Assembly: GCA_934746015.1 (NCBI GenBank)
Contig: CAKVEW010000029.1
Coordinates: 1-44,019, forward strand
DNA length: 44,019 nucleotides
Source: an uncultured Clostridium sp.
GTDB lineage: Bacteria; Bacillota; Clostridia; Clostridiales; Clostridiaceae
Direction of reading: 5' to 3'
In this document: positions 24,167 through 30,629 of the stretch, piece after piece
How positions within the stretch are numbered: the first letter of the stretch is position 1
How the letters are laid out: every line of letters starts with the position of its first letter
Notes under the pieces: model-generated
The model's database searches: none
What the model was told of the DNA's origin: nothing
What the model saw: only the letters and a program-made list of their open reading frames with translations
Program-made: the position numbers and the translations under genes

Positions 24167-25579
24167 TTATAATTTACCATTTAGATTTTTATTATTTGCA
24201 CCTACCATCATTGAATTAGTAAGCCTCTTCTTAGCTTTTATAAATTTATCAACTTTTCTTAAATTTGTCATATCTGTTTTAGTTTCAATTTCATATTCAT
24301 GTCCAGCATCTGAATTACGATATCTTAAAAAAATTAATGTGAAATATATAAAACCTGACAACAAGAAAATCCAATTGTAATCAAAGTCAACAAATAGCAT
24401 TGCTATAAGTCCTAATATCTCAACTAAAACTGATACTAAAAACAATTTTGGCATATGAATTGGCACACTTCCCATTGTTTCTTTTGTTCTAGCATTTACA
24501 GCAATGTAGTGTAGCATTTTTTTACTTCCTTTTAATTGCTGATAGCTATATAACCATATTGGTAAATATGCTGACTTCCATTGCTGTCCTTTAATATCAA
24601 AGTCTTCAGATGACCAAGCTACCCCACGATCATATGCTTCTAAAGTAGAATTTGCAGAATATCTAGCAATATCTTTTGCTTGAGTATTAACTATATATCT
24701 AAGTTGTTCTACATTAGTATCCCTCTTTTCAGATGTATAGCCTTTTAAATAATTTGCATTCCATTTCAAAGAATTTTCTACATCAAAAGGCATTATTGAA
24801 TTTATTATATTATTAGTTTTATCTGCTGCATTAATATTTAATTTATCAGAACTAGATTCAACAGATAAGCCATCAATAACTAAATCAAATTCTCTCTCAA
24901 CTTCATATAAATCAGCATCATAATATGTTTTTTTATTATCTTTAGTACCTTCTGAATACTTTCTAACTAATTTTTCCCCTTGTCCCTGAAGTTTTACATG
25001 AGCATTTACATCAACTAATACATATGGCAGATAAGTCCCCATTATATTATTTGTTGTAAATTCTTCTTTAAATTTGGGATTAGCAAAAAATCTCCTTTTT
25101 CCTACAAAATTTCTTATTTCATTTTCAGCAGTTTCTTTTGTGATATTAAAAGGTAATACTAAATCTGGAATACTACCATTTTGAATTTGTTGATTTATTG
25201 ACAATGTATTTCTACACCAGTGACATCTCGCTTGTGTTACTTGTGAAGTATCTATTACGACTTCAGCCCCACAGCTACTACATTTTAATGTTAAAATATC
25301 ATTACTACCTTCTATGATATCTTGTAGACCAGAACCAATAACTTGTCCTTGCAAATTACTTATATCAGTTTCTAATCCATCTACTTTCTCTTTTTCAAAT
25401 TCATGTCTACAAAAGTTGCATTTTAATTGTCCATTTTTGATGTTAAGTTTTATATCTGTAGAACCACATTTAGGACATTTATCTTGTCCATCTTCAGCAC
25501 CAATATCTGTTTGTATAATTCTAGATTCTTCAGATAAGCTATTTTCATTATCTATATTATTGCTATAATCTTTACTCAT
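24167..25579 (-). CDS. Zinc-ribbon membrane protein, YdjG-like (TFIIB-type zinc ribbon)
   Basis: A 470-aa protein with two N-terminal zinc ribbons: CPKCGSTDIKL...CNFC (about 35-57) and CSSCGAEVVID...CHWC (about 100-121). A soluble middle region of about 230 residues follows. Two membrane helices lie near 380-418 (LFLVSVLVEILGLIAMLFVD and the helix after it), then a basic cytoplasmic tail (VDKFIKAKKRL). It begins 4 bases after the SPFH gene and so is co-expressed. The pair resembles B. subtilis YdjG and YdjI, which recruit PspA to stressed membranes; here no PspA gene is adjacent. The function is inferred from that similarity. Confidence 0.72.
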   Translation of the reverse strand: MSKDYSNNIDNENSLSEESRIIQTDIGAEDGQDKCPKCGSTDIKLNIKNGQLKCNFCRHEFEKEKVDGLETDISNLQGQVIGSGLQDIIEGSNDILTLKCSSCGAEVVIDTSQVTQARCHWCRNTLSINQQIQNGSIPDLVLPFNITKETAENEIRNFVGKRRFFANPKFKEEFTTNNIMGTYLPYVLVDVNAHVKLQGQGEKLVRKYSEGTKDNKKTYYDADLYEVEREFDLVIDGLSVESSSDKLNINAADKTNNIINSIMPFDVENSLKWNANYLKGYTSEKRDTNVEQLRYIVNTQAKDIARYSANSTLEAYDRGVAWSSEDFDIKGQQWKSAYLPIWLYSYQQLKGSKKMLHYIAVNARTKETMGSVPIHMPKLFLVSVLVEILGLIAMLFVDFDYNWIFLLSGFIYFTLIFLRYRNSDAGHEYEIETKTDMTNLRKVDKFIKAKKRLTNSMMVGANNKNLNGKL

Positions 25580-25583
25580 AATA

Positions 25584-26804
25584 TTATAACCCCAATATTT
25601 TTGCCTTTAAAACATCATATTCTTCTTGTGAAATTGCTCCAGCATCAAGAAGCTTTTTCATTTGTAATAATCTAGCTACTGGATCTTCCTGTGCAGGTGC
25701 TGATTGTTGAGTTTGTTGAACTTGTTGTTGAATTGGTTCTTCAGTTGGTTGTTGCCCAAAGGAAGGCTGATAACTTGATTGTGTTGCTTCTTGCTTCATT
25801 CCTCCCATAATTCCATTAGCTGCATTCATCCCCATGCCCATAAATGCCATATTAGCTCCACCACCATTTTGCATGCCACGAGCTGCTGCTTGTTGCATAA
25901 ATGAATTCCCACGAGTTCCAGATAATGCATCTGCTTTCTTAACATCACTCATTAATGTTTTAGTATCTTCATCATATTCTATAGCAAGTATTGCAGTTTT
26001 AACTATTTCAAGTCCACGTTCTCTTTTCCATTGATATGCATCTTCTACAGCCTGTGCCATAGCTTGAGCAAAGCCTATTTGGTCTCTTTGTATTTTGGAA
26101 ATACGATTTCCCATCTTTGGATCATTTGTATAATTTGAAAATGCAGCAGATAAAGTACCAACAACTTCATTGAAAAGTTGTTCTCCTGCATCATTATCCA
26201 TATCATTAAAATCAAATACTGGTGCAGAAGCTTGTAAATATTTTGCTGGTACAAAGTTCTTTACAAACAATAAAGGATCAACAATCTTTAAAGTATAAGT
26301 ACCTCTTACTAAAGCTCCTACTTGTGTTCCAAAATATGCATCATCCCAATAAATTTCTGCTTGAGTCCCAAATTTATTATTAGGTATTTCCTTTAAGTTA
26401 ATATAAAAGGCTAATTGTTGAGAGTTTGCTTGTCCACCATATTTAACTTTTTCCCAGCTTGATTTAATCAAAGATGACATTATTCCATCTCCCTCAAAAA
26501 TCGTCTGTGAATTTGAATCATTTGAATTGAAAATAAATCCTCCTGGCTCAGCAATTATTCCAGTTATTGCACCATCTTGCAAAGTAATAAGAGCTGTTCC
26601 TTCTGGTACTACAATTTTACTACCATTACTAATGATATTATCATTTCCTTTAGTATTTTCTCCACGTCCATTATTTTTCCCCCTTGGTACTGCTTGAAAT
26701 AATCCGGCTGTTGAAGGCACATCAGTTCTCGGCATATAATAATCTTTCCATTGATCTGCAAGCGTGCCACCAATTGCTCCTGTAAATGCTTTAATAAATC
26801 CCAT
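25584..26804 (-). CDS. SPFH-domain protein with C-terminal SHOCT motif, YdjI-like
   Basis: A 406-aa flotillin/stomatin-type protein. The N-terminus MGFIKAFTGAIGGTLADQWKD matches the 'virion core protein' class of SPFH proteins. The SPFH core runs from about 60 to 280 (IVVPEGTALITLQDGAITGI, YWDDAYFGTQVGALVRGTY, and a long helix). A glycine/methionine-rich stretch (near 310-345) and a Gln-rich linker lead to a SHOCT motif, ARLLQMKKLLDAGAISQEEY, at the end. GAGGTGGGG is the ribosome site. It is expected to oligomerise at the membrane with its zinc-ribbon partner. No transmembrane segment is visible, so the partner may be its anchor. Confidence 0.8.
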   Translation of the reverse strand: MGFIKAFTGAIGGTLADQWKDYYMPRTDVPSTAGLFQAVPRGKNNGRGENTKGNDNIISNGSKIVVPEGTALITLQDGAITGIIAEPGGFIFNSNDSNSQTIFEGDGIMSSLIKSSWEKVKYGGQANSQQLAFYINLKEIPNNKFGTQAEIYWDDAYFGTQVGALVRGTYTLKIVDPLLFVKNFVPAKYLQASAPVFDFNDMDNDAGEQLFNEVVGTLSAAFSNYTNDPKMGNRISKIQRDQIGFAQAMAQAVEDAYQWKRERGLEIVKTAILAIEYDEDTKTLMSDVKKADALSGTRGNSFMQQAAARGMQNGGGANMAFMGMGMNAANGIMGGMKQEATQSSYQPSFGQQPTEEPIQQQVQQTQQSAPAQEDPVARLLQMKKLLDAGAISQEEYDVLKAKILGL

Positions 26805-26996
26805 TTCCCCACCTCTTTTTAAGAATATTTTTGAATAGTTGTTTTTAAAATAATATGATTTATTAAAATATATTATTAACCCTCTCTTCTTTTTATTAAT
26901 ATAGTATAGTTATATATTTTGAAAAAAATTATATTTTTCTTCTAAAATATTAAATTATATTTAATGGAAATTTAATAGTTCTATTTGTAATAGAAA

Positions 26997-27037
26997 AGAG
27001 TCTTATATGAAAACATAATAATTTCATATAAGACTCT
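26997..27037 (-). terminator. Terminator of the NifU-like / GGGtGRT operon
   Basis: A perfect 16-bp stem (26997-27012 with 27022-27037, outer arm AGAGTCTTATATGAAA) has a 9-base loop, followed on the minus strand by TTTTCTATT. The rest of 26805-26996 is AT-rich leader of the SPFH gene. Confidence 0.85.
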
Positions 27038-27053
27038 ATATTTTTAAACTTTT

Positions 27054-28052
27054 CTATTTCATTGCTTCCTCAACGGCAACTGCAACTGCAACAGTAGCAC
27101 CTACCATTGGATTATTACCCATTCCTATAAGTCCCATCATTTCTACGTGAGCTGGAACTGAAGAAGATCCTGCAAATTGTGCATCTGAGTGCATTCTTCC
27201 CATAGTATCTGTCATACCATATGAAGCTGGACCTGCAGCCATGTTATCTGGGTGAAGAGTTCTTCCTGTACCACCACCTGATGCTACTGAGAAGTATTTC
27301 TTTCCTTCATCAACACATTCTTTCTTGTATGTTCCTGCAACTGGATGTTGGAATCTAGTTGGATTAGTTGAGTTACCAGTTATTGATACATCAACTCCTT
27401 CGTGATGCATTATTGCAACACCTTCTCTAACATCATTAGCACCATAACATTTAACCTTTGCTCTTGGTCCATTTGAATATGGAACTTCTCTAACTATTTC
27501 TAATTTACTTGTATAGAAATCAAATTTTGTTTCAACATAAGTAAATCCATTTATTCTTGATATAATATATGCTGCATCTTTTCCTAAACCATTTAATATA
27601 ACTCTTAGTGGTTCTTTTCTTACTTTGTTTGCTTTTTCTGCAATTTTTATTGCACCTTCTGCAGCTGCAAAACTTTCATGTCCTGCTAAGAAAGCAAAAC
27701 ATTTAGTTTCTTCTCTTAAAAGCATAGCTCCTAAGTTACCATGTCCTAAACCAACTTTTCTATCATCTGCAACTGAACCTGGAATACAGAAAGCTTGTAA
27801 GCCTTCTCCAATAGCTTCAGCGGCATCAGCAGCTTTTACGCACCCTTTTTTTATAGCTATTGCAGCACCTAAAGTATAAGCCCACATAGCGTTTTCAAAA
27901 GCAATTGGTTGAGTTGATTTTACGATATCGTAAACATCTATACCTTTTTCATCGCAAACTGTCTTTGCATCTTCTATTTTATTCATACCGTACTTTTCTA
28001 ATACTGGAATGATTTGATTTATTCTTCTTTCATAACTTTCAAATAATGGCAT
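27054..28052 (-). CDS. GGGtGRT family protein, unknown function
   Basis: A 332-aa soluble protein of the family named for the motif seen here as SGGGTGRTLHPDNMAAGP (near 257-275). Other conserved stretches are GLGHGNLGAMLLREETKCFAFLAGHESF (quoted as two parts of one region, near 102-129), GANDVREGVAIMHHEGVDV, and the Gly/Ala-rich C-terminus MVGATVAVAVAVEEAM. It has several His and Cys that could bind metal but no recognised catalytic motif. It lies 20 bases behind a NifU-like scaffold gene, an association known from other anaerobes, which points to Fe-S or metallocluster work. The biochemical role is not established. Confidence 0.85.
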   Translation of the reverse strand: MPLFESYERRINQIIPVLEKYGMNKIEDAKTVCDEKGIDVYDIVKSTQPIAFENAMWAYTLGAAIAIKKGCVKAADAAEAIGEGLQAFCIPGSVADDRKVGLGHGNLGAMLLREETKCFAFLAGHESFAAAEGAIKIAEKANKVRKEPLRVILNGLGKDAAYIISRINGFTYVETKFDFYTSKLEIVREVPYSNGPRAKVKCYGANDVREGVAIMHHEGVDVSITGNSTNPTRFQHPVAGTYKKECVDEGKKYFSVASGGGTGRTLHPDNMAAGPASYGMTDTMGRMHSDAQFAGSSSVPAHVEMMGLIGMGNNPMVGATVAVAVAVEEAMK

Positions 28053-28072
28053 AATACTTTTCCCCCTTCAAA

Positions 28073-28765
28073 CTATTCGTGTCTTGGATCGATAACTTTA
28101 ACTGCTTCGTCAAATCTACCGTATTGTCCTGTAGCTTTTTCCATAGCTTCATTAGCATCAATTCCCTTAGCAACCATTTCCATCATTTTTCCTAAGTGAA
28201 CAAATCTATATCCAATTATTTCATCATTTTCATCTAAAGCTATTTTAGTTACATAACCTTCTGCCATTTCTAAATATCTTGAGCCCTTTGCAACTGTTCC
28301 GTACATAGTACCAACTTGTGATCTAAGCCCCTTTCCTAAATCTTCAAGTCCAGCTCCTATTGGTAATCCCCCTTCTGAGAAAGCAGTTTGAGATCTTCCA
28401 TAAACTATTTGAAGGAATAATTCTCTCATAGCTGTGTTAATTGCATCACAAACTAAGTCAGTATTTAATGCTTCTAATATAGTTTTTCCTGGTAATATTT
28501 CTGAAGCCATTGCAGCTGAATGAGTCATTCCTGAACAACCTATTGTTTCTACTAATGCTTCTTCTATTATTCCATCCTTAACATTTAAAGTTAATTTACA
28601 AGCTCCTTGTTGTGGTGCACACCAGCCAACACCGTGAGTTAATCCTGAAATATCCTTTACTTCTTTAGCTTGTACCCATCTTCCCTCAACAGGAATTGGT
28701 GCAGGTCCATGATTAGGTCCCTTAGCAACAACGCACATTTCTTCCACTTCTCTTGAATACATCAT
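28073..28765 (-). CDS. NifU/IscU-like iron-sulfur scaffold protein
   Basis: A 230-aa protein with an IscU/NifU N-terminal-like fold. Probable cluster ligands are Cys56 in QQGACKLTL and Cys77 in ETIGCSGMTHSAA; Cys49 is an extra one in VGWCAPQQ. The usual third ligand (the HC of KLHC in IscU) appears to be missing: the matching region reads YGRSQTAFSEGG. A 60-residue C-terminal extension (GYVTKIALDENDEIIGYRFV onward) is not part of standard IscU. It is the first gene of a two-gene operon with the GGGtGRT gene and has a promoter with a hairpin at the transcript start. Confidence 0.82.
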   Translation of the reverse strand: MMYSREVEEMCVVAKGPNHGPAPIPVEGRWVQAKEVKDISGLTHGVGWCAPQQGACKLTLNVKDGIIEEALVETIGCSGMTHSAAMASEILPGKTILEALNTDLVCDAINTAMRELFLQIVYGRSQTAFSEGGLPIGAGLEDLGKGLRSQVGTMYGTVAKGSRYLEMAEGYVTKIALDENDEIIGYRFVHLGKMMEMVAKGIDANEAMEKATGQYGRFDEAVKVIDPRHE

Positions 28766-28842
28766 ATTATATCTCCTCCCTAATTATAGATTATCGCAGT
28801 CATTATATTTAAAGATCCACAAAATATAGTCTGCTTTAATCG

Positions 28843-28876
28843 GGACAAATATAAACCCACATGGTTACATTTGTCC
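28843..28876 (-). promoter_or_regulatory. Hairpin at the 5' end of the NifU-like transcript
   Basis: Arms GGACAAATGTAACC and GGTTTATATTTGTCC (minus strand) pair with one G-U and one bulge around a short loop. Its first base lies 8 bases after the -10, so it coincides with the predicted transcript start. It may protect the mRNA 5' end or be an operator. Confidence 0.55.
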
Positions 28877-28883
28877 TATCTAT

Positions 28884-28912
28884 ATAATACCAGATGAGCA
28901 AACCTCTAACAA
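28884..28912 (-). promoter_or_regulatory. Promoter of the NifU-like / GGGtGRT operon
   Basis: Minus strand TTGTTA (28907-28912), a 17-base spacer and TATTAT (28884-28889), placing the start of transcription near 28877. Confidence 0.7.
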
Positions 28913-28959
28913 TAATTTACCTTTAAAAACTTATTTTTTTATTATTTGGATAATTCCTC

Positions 28960-28988
28960 TTGATATTTAAAATTTATTTTGTTATAAT
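28960..28988 (+). promoter_or_regulatory. Promoter of tRNA-Leu
   Basis: TTGATA (28960-28965), a 17-base spacer and a perfect TATAAT (28983-28988), 12 bases before the tRNA. Confidence 0.8.
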
Positions 28989-28999
28989 AAATTCTGCAA

Positions 29000-29083
29000 G
29001 TCGGCATGGCGGAACTGGCAGACGCACATGACTCAAAATCATGCGGTTTTACCGTGAGGGTTCGATTCCCTCTGCCGGCACCA
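29000..29083 (+). tRNA. tRNA-Leu (anticodon CAA)
   Basis: An 84-base tRNA with encoded CCA (29081-29083). The acceptor strands GTCGGCA and TGCCGGC pair with one G-U. The anticodon loop is CTCAAAA in the CATGA/TCATG stem, giving anticodon CAA, which reads UUG. The long variable arm (GCGGTTTTACCGT) is the class II feature expected for leucine. The T arm has the canonical GGTTCGATTCC. It has its own promoter and terminator. Confidence 0.97.
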
Positions 29084-29128
29084 AAAAGCACTTAAATCCT
29101 TGTAGTTAAAGGGTTTAGGTGCTTTTTT
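29084..29128 (+). terminator. Terminator of tRNA-Leu
   Basis: A stem of about 16 bp (29084-29099 with 29111-29126, including two G-U pairs) runs through AGCAC/GTGCT and is followed by T residues to 29128. Confidence 0.85.
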
Positions 29129-29136
29129 CACCTTTA

Positions 29137-29156
29137 GGGTGCTACTGGGGTGCTAC
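29137..29156. repeat. Tandem direct repeat beside tRNA-Leu, possible attachment-site remnant
   Basis: GGGTGCTAC occurs twice, at 29137-29145 and 29148-29156, with an 11-base period. The pair is flanked by the inverted 7-mers TTTCACC (29126-29132) and GGTGAAA (29157-29163). It lies just after the tRNA terminator, in DNA richer in G+C than its surroundings. Such arrays can be integrase-binding sites. No integrase gene is present. The rest of 29185-29342 holds no gene that I can support. Confidence 0.4.
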
Positions 29157-29162
29157 GGTGAA

Positions 29163-29184
29163 AGAGTAGATTCTTATCTACTCT
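29163..29184. other. Hairpin, 9 bp, function unclear
   Basis: AGAGTAGAT (29163-29171) pairs perfectly with ATCTACTCT (29176-29184) around TCTT. No U-run follows on either strand. It may be a decayed terminator. Confidence 0.35.
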
Positions 29185-29342
29185 ATATTGGTTTAGGTAA
29201 CTTAGTTATAATTTTATGATGTGTTGTAATATTATTAAGTGTTTTTATATGTCTTCTCTTCTTCTTTTTTTCTTCTCTTACTTACTAAGGCTTTTTGTCA
29301 TTATGTAAATACTAACATATCTAGAATGCTCGATAAAATAAA

Positions 29343-29368
29343 AAGAACCCTCATTATCGAGAGTTCTT
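29343..29368 (-). terminator. Terminator of the 66-aa basic protein gene
   Basis: Minus strand AAGAACTCTC pairs with GAGGGTTCTT around GATAAT, with one U-G wobble, and is followed by TTTATTTTAT. The pairing is complete only on the minus strand. Confidence 0.8.
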
Positions 29369-29372
29369 AACC

Positions 29373-29573
29373 TTATTTAAATAAATCAAATATACTAAAA
29401 GTTGTCTTTTTATATACCTTATTATAAGCTGCTTTCTTTGGGTCCTTTAACCACCCAGTACCTTTCTTTCCATAACCAGGTATTACAGCTTTTTTAAGTG
29501 CTCTTTTAGCTTTTCCAGTAGTTCTAGCCTTAATACTTTTCTTTAGTGAAGGTTTTCTCATTCCTATTTTCAT
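29373..29573 (-). CDS. Small basic protein, 66 aa, probably from a mobile element
   Basis: A highly basic protein (about 24 Lys/Arg): MKIGMRKPSLKKSIKARTTG at the start, GYGKKGTGWLKDPKKAAYNK in the middle and KTTFSIFDLFK at the end. From memory, this pattern recurs in small proteins on phages and integrated elements of Firmicutes, often as the N-terminal part of a longer chain. It could be a shortened copy. AAGGGGTGG lies 7 bases before the ATG. The position beside a tRNA gene with direct repeats supports a mobile origin. Function unknown; RNA or DNA binding is a guess from charge. Confidence 0.65.
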   Translation of the reverse strand: MKIGMRKPSLKKSIKARTTGKAKRALKKAVIPGYGKKGTGWLKDPKKAAYNKVYKKTTFSIFDLFK

Positions 29574-29660
29574 ACCATAACCACCCCTTCTTGTATTAAG
29601 ACTATTATATCACTAATTTATGATAACATTAAATTCGGCTCTTTCTTGTAAATTATATTC

Positions 29661-30395
29661 TTATTGATTGACTTCAATATGTGAATTTTGATTATTTATT
29701 TCTGGTTTCTTATCACTGTTTTCTTCAGCAGAACCTTCTTGTTCTTCGTCCTCTCCAGAAGTTACAGGTTTATCAGACCCACTTGGATTCTCTACTGCTT
29801 CATCTCCCCCTGAATTATCAGTCTCTTTATCAGATTCCCTTGGTACCTGATCACTTGGTGGTTGATTACTTGGCACTTGATTACTTGGTGGTTGATTACT
29901 TGGCTTATGTACACTACTTGGTATTTCAGTATTACTTTGAATAGTATTAGTATTCTCTATAGTTTCATATTCATTATATGTATTTTCTGTTTGTTTTTCT
30001 GCTTCAATAGCCTCGTCTTCTTTTTCTTTTAATAATTCATTATATATATTTTCATAATATAATATATCTTCATCTATATTCCCCTTAGTAATATTTATAT
30101 CAGCATTTTCATTTAATTCCTTTATTTTATTCTTTATCTTATCTAATTTATCCTTTTTTAACTTTTTTTCTTCAATATCTTCTTTTAACTTATTTTCTTC
30201 TTTTAACTTATTCTCTTCTTTAGGCTCATTCTTTTTAGGTACTTGAAAAGCTAAGTTTTTATTATTCAAGTTATCTGAATACATTGATCCAAAAATAACT
30301 ACAACAATTAAAAATACTATAAGAAATATACATATACCTAACTTTATTTTGAAATTATTCTTAATTAAATCTATAATCTTCCTTACAAATTTCAT
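29661..30395 (-). CDS. Anchored low-complexity protein with Pro/Ser/Gln repeats
   Basis: A 244-aa protein with one N-terminal membrane segment (about 18-42) after a basic stretch, then an outward-facing region. This has KEENKL-type Lys/Glu repeats (near 60-80), a predicted coiled coil (about 75-135), five PSNQ/PSDQ repeats with PP or V (near 180-200), and an acidic Ser/Gly-rich tail. ATG 30395 is chosen because GGAGGA lies 5 bases upstream; earlier in-frame starts lie ahead of it. No enzyme domain is visible. The repeats suggest a surface or wall-spanning linker. It lies 87 bases upstream of the 66-aa gene on the same strand. Confidence 0.65.
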   Translation of the reverse strand: MKFVRKIIDLIKNNFKIKLGICIFLIVFLIVVVIFGSMYSDNLNNKNLAFQVPKKNEPKEENKLKEENKLKEDIEEKKLKKDKLDKIKNKIKELNENADINITKGNIDEDILYYENIYNELLKEKEDEAIEAEKQTENTYNEYETIENTNTIQSNTEIPSSVHKPSNQPPSNQVPSNQPPSDQVPRESDKETDNSGGDEAVENPSGSDKPVTSGEDEEQEGSAEENSDKKPEINNQNSHIEVNQ

Positions 30396-30629
30396 ACCAT
30401 CCTCCATATTGCTTTTATAAAATACTACTTTACTATATTTTAACAAAATATAGAATAAGATACAAATTATATGCACTTTATCTCTTATATTTAAATTAAT
30501 ATTATTAAAATATTTATAATATTAATTAAAAATATTTTTAATTTTAAATTATAACAATAATATTATACAATTTATTCTATTTATGGTAATATATTATCAT
30601 ATTCTGAATCTTCTATGGAGGTTTTCAAA

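Noticed and set aside
26609..26812. A 67-codon frame on the minus strand overlapping the start of the SPFH gene
   Set aside because: It is an out-of-frame shadow of the SPFH gene; the GAGGTGGGG ribosome site positions the ATG at 26804 instead.
29040..29163. A functional attachment site with an integrated phage
   Set aside because: No integrase, recombination directionality factor or second copy of the tRNA 3' end occurs in the window; only a possible scar is reported.
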